Below are positions 46,549 through 58,658 of a stretch of 64,000 bases of DNA, in pieces. This stretch comes from Typha latifolia (taxonomy: Eukaryota > Streptophyta > Magnoliopsida > Poales > Typhaceae). The notes below the pieces were generated by a model that saw only the letters and a program-made list of their open reading frames with translations, did no database searches and was not told where the DNA came from. Position 1 is the stretch's first letter. The number at the start of each line of letters is the position of its first letter. The stretch spans positions 12,225,096 to 12,289,095 of the forward strand of contig CM034100.1 in assembly GCA_019914945.1 (NCBI GenBank). The letters run 5' to 3'. A program made the translations under genes and the position numbers.

Positions 46549-46974
46549 AGGGAAACTTGCATATAATACCCTGTCTTTTAATAAAATTATGGTTTATAAT
46601 CTAAATTTTCACTATTTATAAATCGAGCCTTATGATGTAGTAAATATGTGCAAAAAATACCCCGTCATTAGATTAGTTAGTTATACTTAATAAAATCTCT
46701 AAGTTAAGTTAACTAAACTAAAAAAATTATGAAAATACCCTCAACTAAGTCATACTAAAAGTATTTAGTTATTTTAAAAATAAGGGTATTTTAATTATAT
46801 TAAAAATAAAATATCTCTACTTAACATAATATTCTGACGATGTTAGCTCAAATCTAACCCATAGTATTTTCTACACGTATTCACTAAATTAGATGGCTCA
46901 ATTTACAAATAGTAAAAATATAGGGTATAAACCATAATTATGTTATAAAATAGGGTGTTATATACAAATTTCCC
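46549..46974. mobile_element. 426-bp MITE with ~50-bp TIRs and 8-bp TSD TTAATATA
   Basis: The left end AGGGAAACTTGCATATAA...CCATAATTTTATT-type sequence is mirrored by the right end (GGTTTATA ... ATAACACCC ... AAATTTCCC) over about 50 bp. TTAATATA flanks it at 46541-46548 and 46975-46982. There is no coding capacity. The 8-bp duplication points to hAT-like mobilisation, but the termini are not the usual CAGGG type. Confidence 0.8.
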
Positions 46975-47219
46975 TTAATATAAAAATGACAAAACTATAC
47001 TAATGTTAATTTGGCATAAATGTTCGTATATATAACATACTTAAACTAACAAAATGTGCATAGACGTTAACAAAACCACAAGAATATCTATATCTATATC
47101 TACAATTACAATATTATTCCATCGTTTAAAACACAATCTAATAACTACCATAATATTATTTACTAGTATGATATATCATAAGATAGTTCATACAAGGTAA
47201 TATAAGAACCCAACTCACT

Positions 47220-48830
47220 TGAGGCAAAAATTACCGACCATCTTTTCTTTCTCTATAGATGGCTACCACTCTTTAGGATTTGTTGAGAGATCACTTGGCG
47301 ACTAATTTCAATTTTGAGGAAATACGGTATAAATTTTGACTACATGAGGATAATAGGTTGTCAGAGTTTTTCAAAATTTGGTTCATGGTTGCTATGCTGT
47401 CTTACTTTGGCACATCAGGAAGTATATGAACATAATTACTTTCTCTAATAAAAGGGAAGAGTCATAAAAATTTGGCATAGATTTCTCTCTATCTAACAAA
47501 TACCATGCTTAGCTATATGTCAAAAAATTGAAATCTAGTCATGTCACCATTTCTATTAGGTGGGAACTTTCACCCAATGGGTGGGTCAAATTCATTTTTT
47601 AACAAAGCGGATGTTAGTGGTGCTAGCTATATACTCCAACATACTAATGGCTGCCCTCATTTTTGCAAGTCACATATGTGAGTTTTACAAATCGATAATT
47701 ATAGCTGAAATTATTGCAAATAAAAAAAGTGCTTCTTTACACTATCCAGGTGGGATATTCTAATGTGTGGCTCGAGTCAGACTCAATCCTTCTAACCAGC
47801 ATTTTGATGGATAGTCAACAACCACCTTAGTCTGTTGCGTTAATTATTAATGATACTAAAAATCTAACTATCAATTTTTAACAATTGTAAAGTTATCCAT
47901 ACCTCTTGTCAAACTAATATCACTTTTGATTGGCTTGTGAAAAAGTATAGAAGCCTTTACTTTTGGTGTACTTGAGATGTGGATATTCTTTCAAAACTTA
48001 TTCAAATTTTGGTCTCCGATTTTAGTGAAAACTTTTCTAAATGGCATGTCATTTAATATATTCTAATTCTTCTTTTTTTAAAAACAAAATATAAGAGCCC
48101 AGCACAAAAATATTTTTTTTGTTATGCAAAAAAATATGTCCGCATATTAGGCATCATGAACAGTATGTGTTGCCCCAATCTTTTAATTTATCTCAAGATT
48201 TAGTTTTTTTAGCTCTCAAAAAATTCCTTTTGTAGTACAATTGCTCATTTGCAAAACTAATGTGATGGACGATTTTCTTTATTGTATAATTTACTTTAGC
48301 AAAAAAGTTACAAAATTCATCATTTATCTTGTCATGTTCTTTAGTAATCTCTTTGCTTACCTGAACTCTTTTTTTATTTGACTTTAAAAATCTAGAACCT
48401 ATCTTCTAGTTTAAACAAAAGGATATGGGGTAGTGAATATTGCACTTTTAGCAAGTGGTAGTGAACATTTTCTGTGTCAAATAATTAATTTTGGACTCAT
48501 ATCATATGAAAGAGATATTATAGTTGAATAAAAATAAAAGAACTTTAGACCGAAGATTTTAAATCATATATCTCTCTTTTCGTGAGGAATTATGCAAATT
48601 AAGGGCCCTTTTTAAATTGGTTTAATTAAGAAAGTGGGCAATGAAAACACTGCCAAATTTTGGATTAACATATGGCTAGGTGAATATTTCTTAGCCACAC
48701 TCTTTCTAAGTTTGTTTGATATTGCATGGGATGAAGATTATTATGTGGTTGATGTATGAAATGGTGACGGCTAAAAGGTAAATTAGAGAAGGTATCTGAA
48801 TGATGATCTAGTGGAGAACTCCACAAATGC
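47220..48830 (+). pseudogene. Heavily decayed LINE-like coding debris
   Basis: Broken frames around 48600-48760 read like the region after LINE reverse transcriptase (KVGNENTAKFWINIWLGE, LFDIAWDED). No intact domain is present. The domain assignment for 47220-48500 is uncertain. Confidence 0.4.
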
Positions 48831-48831
48831 T

Positions 48832-49549
48832 AAATTTTGCTACTATTTGCAAACATCAGACATATATTGTTGGTTGGAGATTAAGTTTTAATAGAATTTA
48901 TAGGGTCAATTTGATGCACTTAGTTATAAGGATTCATTAAAACTTGATACACTTAATTAATTTATTTTAGATAAGAGAGTTTACGTGAAAATACACAGTC
49001 AATTTGATATACTTAGTATCACAAAATTTTGATACACTTAATTAAAATCTAAGATTTATCATTATCTTCTAAGTCATAAGGATTCATTAATTTATTTTAG
49101 ATTTGATTTAAAAATATTATATTTTTACCAACAAAAATTTAATTAAATTATATTGAGTTGGATAAATATAAATTTGATCGAAACTTATGAATACAAAACC
49201 AAAGCAGCCTCATTGGGTGTAAATTTGGGCGAGATGACAAGATATATTTTGGCATAGTGAGATTTAGCGTATCTTTAAAAGTATATATATACAGTTTACT
49301 ATTTATTAGATTTAAGATTCAAGGGTTCTAATAGCTCAAATTATATATATATATATACACGCTAAAGCTAAGTAATCAAGTTGAGCTCGAGTGAGCTAAG
49401 TCTGACTTGATTCAGCCTGATAATTTTTCGAGCCAAAAACTCAGCTCGACTTGACTCATTTAGAGCTCGAGCCGAGGTCTAAATGAGCCAAGTTTGAGTG
49501 GCTCATAAGCCATGGAGCTATTTTGATAGCACTATCCTCATAATTTTTG
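48832..49549. repeat. Duplicated block, left copy (P forward, Q direct)
   Basis: P (48832-48911, 80 bp) is an inverted copy of 53134-53213. It is followed by TGATGCACTTAGTTA, which matches the start of the LTR adjoining the other P copy. Q (about 48967-49549) is a direct, about 90% similar copy of 53211-53753 and includes a hAT-like GAGCTCGAG-rich tail (49360-49540). Confidence 0.8.
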
Positions 49550-51419
49550 GTAAGTTATTTATAATTATAATTACTTTGATGGTGACACATTTTCTAGGTA
49601 TAGTTTAAATAATATGTTAATCTAATACTAACTCTATCTCAAGCATTATAATCATATGTTGCCCTCAGTACTGTATAAGTTCTCATATTAACACAACTGT
49701 TTTTATCTTTCCATCATAAGCACTAATCCTCATACCTCCGTCACAAGCCTCTCTATATTTGTATCCACCTCCATTTCTAGGGGCTTCAAATCATCTCTCC
49801 ATCTCTCCAAAGATCCTAAAAACGAAATAGTTATGACTAATTTTGCATCATTTTGGTACTAAGTAAATTTGATCGGATTAGAAAAAAGATTCCATTGATA
49901 GCACATTGTAATATTATATTCCAAGAATCTTTTCTCTAGACTTAGCTTTGTAAAATAATATTTGTTTTGAATCTCATTTTTGCACTTATTCATTTATATT
50001 GTTCATTCTAATTTTCAGATATCATAATCCTTCTATCATTAAAATTTTTAATTCTTCTTAATACAATTTATTTATAAATTATCTATAAAATAGAATATCA
50101 ATATTTTCTAAAATATATATCTCAATTCTTCCTTAGTCGTGTATATAAAATATGAATAAATAATGATCTAATATTTGATCTCATAAAATTCTCATCTCAT
50201 AAATAACCTGTTATGGAAACATAATAAATAAATATTAAATGCAATCTCTTTCTATTTTATTTTTTCCTATAAATAAAATATAAAAAATAATATTGATAAA
50301 ATATGAAATTCCATGTAATCAAAATTTTTTTAGTTAGAAATAAAAATATAATGACTTTTTTTTCATCTGAAAATATAGTAGAATTGAGTGCTCTATAAAA
50401 TGAATATAATCTTGACATCTCTACTTCCTTGATAAAAACTTTTAAACAATAAATTTTTTAATCTTCTATGCAATGTAGCATAATAAATATTAGCCATGTC
50501 AAAATTAAAAATATAGTAGAACTGAGTTCTCTATAAAATGCATATAATCTTGATATCTCTACTTCCTTGATAAAAACCTTTGAACAATAAATTTCTTAAT
50601 CTTCTATGAATGTAGCATAATAGATATCATTCATGTCAAAATTTCTCTTATTAAATTAGACATGATTAAATAAATATAAAGAGATATTTTTCAATAAAAG
50701 AACATTCAATAACTTTATAATATTTAGAATAATAAATAGTTTAAGAAAATATGGATAAAAACTTGCCTTAATCTTTTAATTTCAAATAATAAGATTTCCA
50801 GATTTAATCATAGTTTTTAGATTTTGGAGGCGCTCCACTAATTCCACTAATTCGTTGTCTCTATTTTCTCTAAAATTATAATATCTTTCCTTATTTAAAG
50901 AGATATCTAATAAAATTAATAAATAAGTAAATGTCTTTGTTTAATCTAAATCCTAAAATTTAGATGCTAAAACAAAATATCTCATTATCTAAATGATTAT
51001 CTTTAATTTATTATTATTTATTTTATAAAATTTTGGGTTGTCACATTCTATTATTTTTAAAATAGTTTCATCTCCTAAATTTCGTAATCTCATAAAATAA
51101 TACTTAAAATTAGTAAATAGCCATAATTAATTTCTATAGGAGTAATGTACTTTTTTCAAAAGAAGCCAAAATATAGCTCTATTTCATTTTGAAACCCCAA
51201 CTGTGTAGTATTGTAAACACACATAATATATTTATACATATATTTTACTAGAACAAAAAAATTATACCAAATTAAAAAAATTGAGAAAAATATCATCTCA
51301 CCCATACTATAACTGTCAGCAATAAAATAAGATAAAATATATGTAAACCAACGAAATAAAATAAACTAAAACCTCACAACTTCTAAAAGAAAGACAACAA
51401 AAAGGAATAGTCTATGTTT
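49550..51419. other. AT-rich intergenic DNA, no gene
   Basis: Nothing coding was seen. A short imperfect duplication (TTCTCTATAAAATG / ATATAATCTTGATATCTC / CTACTTCCTTGATAAAAAC words) occurs at about 50386-50470 and 50520-50600. Confidence 0.5.
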
Positions 51420-51835
51420 CATTGAAGCAATTCATTCTGAAGTATGGGCATTGAGCGAAGGAAGCAAGCCATGATAAGAGCTAAAGAGCTTGGAGTTCAA
51501 AAGGTAGTCTTTGAAACCAACTCTCAAATATTAATTTAGCTTCAAGTTCACGAAAACACAAAGGAATCATAGATGATTGCAAGCACCTGATTCTTGCTTT
51601 TACAAATTTTAAAATATAATATATCTACCATGATGCAAATAATGCTGCTCACTGGTTGCCATGTTATAATAAATGTATAAATTTTATTTCTTTTGTTGAG
51701 ATGGCTCAGGGATGTCTGAGTTCTAAACCATTTTGGTTAGAAATGTGCTTGAGATGAGTCATTTCAAGTGCTGTTCGATTGTATTTTAAGCATTTAACCT
51801 TTTTTAATAAAATATTTGTTAAAAAAAAAGAGTTG
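51420..51835 (+). pseudogene. LINE RNase H tail with polyadenylation end
   Basis: Broken frames give AEVWALSEGS, ELGVQKVVFETNSQ and YHDANNAAHWL, the pattern of a plant LINE RNase H C-terminus. They are followed by AATAAA at about 51807 and a short A-run near 51822-51830. It may be the 3' end of the debris at 47.2-48.8 kb. Confidence 0.6.
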
Positions 51836-52315
51836 TCTAAGTGGATAAGAGTCATCTTTCTTAACAGACTGGTTTTAGCCTTCTTCAGTGTTTTCTCCCC
51901 TCCTACTCCTAAGTGCTACTTAGGAGATAGAAAGATATTATTGATACCACAAGTAAATAATTAGCCAAATCCTCCATGAACTTTTAAAATCTTTGTTAAC
52001 ACCTCTACATTCCCCATGGTCCAAATCTCCACTAGCTTTTTAGGGTATTTGAATAACCCCTAACACTCTCTAGTTGTTCAAGCATTTCTTTTGCTCTGAG
52101 TGCAAAAATTTGTGCAGAATCAACTTCTCCCTATTATAGAAGTGACAAAATTATGTCCCCCCAACTAACCCTTTTTAATTAGATTGTCTCTTGTAACAAA
52201 CCTATAATTGCAACAAAGCCAAATAAAAGCTTTATTCTTCAAGGGAATCCTTATTTCCAAAGCCTAGGGATTATTTTAGATTTGTTTTCCTTATTATTTA
52301 ACAAAGTATATAAGG
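51836..52315. other. Intergenic DNA, no gene
   Basis: I see no coding or structural feature here beyond the flank of the solo LTR. Confidence 0.5.
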
Positions 52316-52320
52316 AATTG

Positions 52321-53133
52321 TGACAGTCTACAGAACGATTCCTTCAAGATCTAGATTTATTACATCAAGCAGTCCGCGCAACCAAGGGCAAATATTCACC
52401 AAATATTTACCAAATATTCTCCCATAGTTAGAAAATTATGAAACCAAGTGGAATCGATCTGTAACTCCCTGATCTACATTTTTTGTACGTCATTCGCAGA
52501 TTTAAACTGCAACTAGGATGAAAACATGATATATTGCGGATAATGGTGGTAGTGACGGGGGAGTGGATGTTAGAATTATGGATAATAATAGAGATGAGGG
52601 TGCATAGTTGATGTTTTTAAGTGATAAAGATGAAGGAAAAGAAGTAGTCTAGATCCCAATGAAGAGGGAGGACTCGACAGACGAGGGAGATTAGAAGTTA
52701 GGAGAGACCTTGCCAACGGTAGAGGTGGTAGGTTGGTAAAGAGGAAGGAGGGAGATTAGGGTAGAGAGAAGATAGAGAGGCAAGAAACCAATATTTTAAT
52801 AGCATAATAATTTTGGCTACCATCCACACCTTTATAGAGGCTAGCCAACAAGCCAAAATAATAATTATTAACCCTAATTCTAGTGGACTCCGGCCAATTG
52901 CGTTCGAACGCACAAAAAGCGTTCTCTATCGATGCGAGCATGATGTAGATGTTCAAACGCACTCGACTGCGTTCGAACGCACATTTCGCGTTCTCTATTT
53001 TTGCGAACTAGATGCAAGCGTTCGCAAAGTCGTTCGAACGCCCCAACTATGTTCGAACGCAACCTACAAAAAAATTATTTTAATAAAAATAAATAACTAA
53101 TACAATAAGAAAAGACTCTAACTAAGTGTATCA
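52321..53133 (-). mobile_element. Solo LTR of family C, inverted, TSD AATTG
   Basis: The 813-bp LTR reads TGATACACTTAGTTAG ... CTGTCA on the minus strand. AATTG is duplicated at 52316-52320 and 53134-53138. It carries palindromes (52898-53060) with exact GCGTTCGAACGC at 52900 and 52969, and a GCCTCTATAAAGG TATA-type box near 52830-52842 (minus). It defines the true start and length of family C. Confidence 0.92.
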
Positions 53134-53527
53134 AATTGACCGTATAAATTCTATTAGAACTTAATCTCCAACCAACAATATTTGTCTGATGTTTGCAAAT
53201 AGTAGCAAAATTTAGATAAGAGAGTTTATGTGAAAATACACTTAGTCAATTTGATACGCTTAGTATCACAAAAATTTGATACACTTAATTAAAACCTAAG
53301 ATTTATCATTTATCTTCTAAGTTATAAGGATTCATTAATTTATTTTAGATTTGATTTAAAAATATTATATTTTACCAACAAATTTTTAATTAAATTATAT
53401 TGAGTTGGATAAATGTAAATTTGATCGAAGCTTATGAATACAAAACCAAAGCGGCCTCATTGGGTGTAAATTTGGGCGAGATGACAAGATATGTTTTGGC
53501 ATAGTGAGATTTATGATATCTTTAAAA

Positions 53528-53565
<38 letters not shown>

Positions 53566-53753
53566 GCTAAAGCTAAGTAATCAAGTTGAGCTCGAGTGGG
53601 CTAAGTCTGACTTGATTCAGCTTGATAATTTTTCGAGCCAAAAATTCAGCTCAACTTGGCTCATTTAGAGCTTGAGCTGAGGTCTAAATGAGCCAAGTTT
53701 GAGTGGCTCATAAGCCACGGAGCTATTTTGATAGCCCTATCCTCATAATTTTG
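53134..53753. repeat. Duplicated block, right copy (P inverted, Q direct)
   Basis: This is the counterpart of 48832-49549. P is reversed relative to the left copy while Q is in the same orientation. A (TA)n run (about 53528-53562) within Q is longer than in the left copy. Confidence 0.8.
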
Positions 53754-56700
53754 TGATACCTTGAACTATTGTCCATTTTCACGTAAATTCTCTTATTTAA
53801 TTTTTGTGACATCTCCACTCCATTTATTTAATATTCTTTCCTTCTAATAATGTTGATAGAAAACATCAAATGACAATCTTATCTAAAAGGTCAAAAAATA
53901 TTTATATGACAACCACGTAATATTTTTTTAATAAGAAAATCCAAAGGGCAATGATCCACTTTGTTGAGACGTGATTTAGAAAAGACCAGACTAGATAGGA
54001 AGCCCTTAAGAACATCATCGCACTATGATCCATAATAATTAATGGCAGAAATATTTAACATATTTTATATCTAAAATTTAAGGGGTCAATGTGTCATGAA
54101 AAATAAAAGAAATTCTAAGTAAAAATGAGCAATAGTTAGGAGTCTTAGGTGTAATTATCGCTAGGTCTATTTAGACTTTAGCATTTCTTGTGGTAATGAA
54201 GCCAAATTCCAGGCCCCGGGGTAAAGGCACCTGGGCTTCAGCATTTAGAGGCCTGGGCTGGAGGGAGATATGGATAGTTTGGCCTTGGATCGTGCTGGAA
54301 TTAGATAAATGGGTTAGGGTTAATTAATCTCTACTCGCCGGTCGCTACCTAAAAAAAAAAATTGTCGCAGACCTGAATCCCTCGCCGCTCTCTTTGCAAT
54401 TGTGCCCTCCTCCTCGAGGAGGTCGACCAGATTAAACTCCCAATCCCAAATTTCTTTCTATAATTTGTCTGTTCTAGAACCAAATCAAGATTCGATTCTT
54501 TTTTCGGTCCTTTCTTTCCTTGATTTGCCGAGTTGAAGAAATGCTCCGGTGATGAACCGAATCTTCCGGTGTTGCCTTATTATCGTTCCAATTCCTGAAT
54601 GCACCCTCTTGGGTGTTGTATTCTCTGTGGAAATGAAGGGACATCTGAGGAGCTTCCTTTTGTAAATGTGGAGTCTTGGAGTTTTCAGCTTTTTCTTGGC
54701 TAAATTTTTTGGCTTTTTTTATTTTTTTTTCATAGGCAGTAGATTTATCTGCTCTCCCTGCATTCTTTTATGTGCTTTTTCTTTTATTAAATTAGCTTTC
54801 TTGATTTATTTTTATTTTGGCATTTTGGTCGAGTATGCTGACTAGAATTGGTGCTGCCAATTTGAATTACTCAAATCTGAATTGCATTCTGGCTTTTGGG
54901 TTCGTGATTTAATTGGATTAAAAGCTCATTTAGCGAAAGCTAGCAGGAAAAAAGAAAAGGTGCTTGATTAGTCCATAGTTGATTTGGTTTAGTTAAGCTC
55001 CTAAAATAGTTACTTTATAAGATTTGCATAATGTGGATTTGGTTCGAGGAGGTATCTCAAGTAAGGTTAATTCTATATATATGCTAAAGAGTAACATGTA
55101 TCTAAATGTTCTTTAATCTGTCAGAGAAACGCAACATACTTGTAACTTATATATGAAAATTGTTCATCCTAAGCATTGTTCATCTATACTTAATCCATCC
55201 TTTTCATTTAACTCCAGGGTCATAGGCCTGATAATTGTTGTTTTCACTAGCTGTGACAGTGTTAGAACTTTCACGTCGAACTTTGGGTTATCTGTTTTCC
55301 GGATTAAGTAATTGACAATTTGATTGCACATCCAAATTCTGCTGATGAGCTTCAAAAAGTCATTGAGGGTTCAAAAAGTCATTGAGGGTTATCTATGGTG
55401 TTCTTAGACATTTGTGAAAGCGCTAGAACTCTGATGTTGAATGGTTCAATAAAAATTGGTTGGTGGAATCAAGCAAGCAGCTCAGTTTGGATCAATTATT
55501 GCTTTCTGTCTCCATGATCTTGAGCTACAAATCTGTTTCCAAGACCTAGGACACGTGCTCCTTTCCTGCTTTCAAGTTCTTCCACAGAAATTTGAATGAT
55601 GGAAATGCATTGAATGACTTAAGGCATCATCAACCAATGTTACTTCTCTTGTTTTTTGTTTTTTTTATCTTTGTTTTCTATGTTAGCTCTTATGTTATGC
55701 AGGCATCATCAACCAATGTTAATCGCTCTGTGGCAGTAGGGAAACCTCCACGGTGTGACCATTGCATTTTCCTGAAAAACTATAAAGGTAAACCTACTTT
55801 CTTTCTTCTCTCTCCCAGAAGATAAAATTTCAGTCTTTTGTCTTTCCTACTGAGCTTAATGTATATGATCTGTTACTTGATTGTTTTGAATCTTTAATTT
55901 GATAAGGATCTTCAATGAAGATGCTATTCTTGGTCAATTGAATGTTCCCTCAAGAGATAATCCTGCAGTTCTGCATGAAAATGATGACCATGAGTTAAGC
56001 AACATCGAGAAGCTACCTTCTTGGAACTTCAAGAATCACTTAATCATCTGCTAAAAAATTTCCACTCTCCAGCAGCTTAAAAGCTTATAGTATATGAAGA
56101 GAGTAATTATTGTTCAGTTTACCTAACTAAGCTGACTTTAGTAAGATCTGGCAATAGACAATATATGATTCGAATGATTCCACAGAAGACTGAATGAAAT
56201 AATGTGAATAACATTAGTTTAAGAGCAAGGTAATCAGCTCTTGAAATATGTTATAATTCACAGGAAACTCTTATAAAGTCATGCCGTGGCTTTATAACTG
56301 CATGTTGATTTTGATATGTCCAAATTCATTTGTTCTGATCGTGAACTGTACCAGAAGCAGGGCAATTTGGTAATGAGTATCTATGAGAAACTTATTCATG
56401 TGATTAAGCAGGTGACCTACTTATTATCCTAGTTCATTATATAGTTCCATCCTTCCTGTTCTAGCATACATGAAAACTCATATGTAGTGTCATTGAATTT
56501 TGATGATCTTCTGAATTTTTCTGCAGATGTATAATTGTTTTATGCTAAATATAAACTTTCAACAAGTATCATTTGGCAGAAAATGATTAGTCTTTTCATG
56601 TTACAATGGTTAAATCAAAATTTAGCAGCTTTGCAAGACAGTAACGCGTCACATGTTTTCTGATGTATTGTACAGTGTACTACTTTATGGGTTTAGACAG

Positions 56701-57370
56701 AAGCATGAAAAAATGCTTGTGTTGGTATAGCTCAACTAAATGACTATGACCTTTTTTTCCTGGACTACAAGATGCATAACATTCAGTTTTATTAGAAACT
56801 CCCAAGTAACTGTTTTTTTGACTAAGGGGCCATAACAGGATCCTCAATTTTGCGAGCCAGTAAGACAAACATGATGAATTCTTGCTTTTGTCTCCTTTTC
56901 AAATTCTTTTAGGTTTATGATCTGTGAGCCCCTTTTGTTAGTTACATTCTTGTGACATATGTTAGTTAATTTAGGATGCAAAGGACTAATCTTGATCTTT
57001 GTACCTTCCAAGATGAAAGGCTCAAGTTTGAGCGTTTAAAAGTGGTCGCATCCCTATCAAAAAGCCATAGCTGACCCAAGATGATAAATTCAGGGATAGT
57101 CAGATTGCAACAATATAAAGATCAGCCCAAATTCTCCTTAGGGCAAAACTTTCGAGATCTGCAGAAAATTTAATCGTCCAATAGATCTTAACTTGGACGG
57201 ATTGTTTCTCTTGAAGTAAGGAATCTAATGCAACCGAGATCACATCGATCGAACTTGTAGATCAAAAGTTATGGGAAAAAAATTGATCATGGGTTAGATG
57301 GTGGCATGAGGGTAATGTGAGTAATGGATAGGGAAATAATGGTTAGGTTTTGTGGAAGATAGTGGCTATG
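53754..57370. other. Intergenic; possible degenerate transcription unit at 54.3-56.1 kb
   Basis: From about 54330 to 54660 the composition is like a plant 5' UTR or first exon (TCGCCGG, CCTCGCCGCTCTC words). It is followed by a T-rich intron-like stretch and short frames such as SVAVGKPPRCDHCIFLKNYK (about 55724-55786). I could not build a continuous gene or recognise a domain. Short direct repeats occur at 55350-55390 (19-bp unit) and of GGCATCATCAACCAATGTTA at 55623 and 55703. Confidence 0.3.
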
Positions 57371-57679
57371 TGATAAGAACGGAACGTCCTCTTCGATATC
57401 TAGACCGGTTGCAGGAAATCAGCTCGCACAGTCGAGAAAAAATATTCACCAGATATTCTCTCATAGTTAGAAAATTACGAAACCAAGGGTGGTCGATCCA
57501 TAACTTTCTGATCTATATTTTTGGGTATTTATGCCCTTCATAGATTCGGACTGCAACGAGGACGAAAATATGCAAGAGTGGGAGTGATGATGGTGGTGAC
57601 GGGTGGATGTGATGATAAAGTTAGGGATGATAGTGGAGATGAGGGTGGATGGTTTATAGAGTCTAGGTAGGGGTGAAAA

Positions 57680-57905
57680 CGGATCGGATACGGCTCGGAT
57701 AGTACTCAACCCATATCCGGATCCATATTTTTTATCCGGATACGGATTCGGATACGGATATTTGACGGATAGCAAAAATTAAAACCATATCCTAAGAAAA
57801 CGGATACGGATAATTTTCGGATACGGATCGGATAGTTTTCAGATACGGATCGGATAGTTTCGGATACGGATCGGATAGTGTTCGGATAAATTTTCGGATC
57901 TTAAA
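57680..57905. repeat. hAT left subterminal repeat array
   Basis: GGATACGGAT/ATCGGATA words recur about a dozen times within 225 bp. In hAT elements such clusters are transposase-binding sites. Confidence 0.85.
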
Positions 57906-58189
57906 CAAATACGTATCAAATTTTAACCAAATTAATATGAACTTACTACGAATATCAATCAAGTCTAAAACCATTCAAATACAATTTGAACAAAACTTAA
58001 AGTATTTGAGAACTGATTCATCGGCAAAAAGATAGTAACGGTGCAAAAAGAAAAAACAAAAGAAATTATAAACTTTAAACAAACATAATGTGCATAAACT
58101 AATGATCTAAACCTTGATCAAAAAATTACAACAACAACAGTAATGAGATTCTAACTTTGTCAACCATAAAAACAAGTAAAATATTTTTG

Positions 58190-58414
58190 CACAAGTTCAT
58201 ATTGTCAACCATAAAAGCAAATATAACATTGTTGCACAAGTTCACATTGTCAACCATAAAAGTAAATAAATTATCCTAACACAAGTTCACATTGTCAATC
58301 ATAAAAGTAAATAAATTATCCTAACACAAGTTCACATTGTTAACCATAAAAGTAAATAAATTATCCCAACACAAGTTCACATTATCAACCACAAAAGTAA
58401 TTAAAATATCCATC
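58190..58414. repeat. 45-bp tandem repeat, five units
   Basis: Five consecutive 45-bp units begin CACAAGTTCAYATTGTCAAC. They lie 3' of the hAT transposase gene. Confidence 0.95.
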
Positions 58415-58658
58415 AAAATAAAGTTTAGGGTTGACACAAGTTTATATGAACTTCAACAAATAAAATTAACTAAGTTTAAAAAGTATCAACATCCCAAAGT
58501 TAGAGGAACAAAACATCAAAACATCCAACCATTCAAACAATCCTCCTCTTCAAGTGCATCTGTAAAATAAATGAAACTAAATTAACCAACTTAAAAGTAA
58601 TATAAAGAAACTAGATTAATCAACTTAAAATATAAAGTGAAAAATACTTACAATATGA

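Noticed and set aside
52895..53060. GTTCGAA words as RNA polymerase III B boxes or tRNA genes
   Set aside because: The B-box consensus needs GGTTCGAANCC. These are symmetric GCGTTCGAACGC palindromes without an A box, tRNA fold or T-run terminator.
52895..53060. Palindromes as heat-shock elements
   Set aside because: Heat-shock elements alternate GAA and TTC with 2-bp gaps; here TTC and GAA are directly adjacent.
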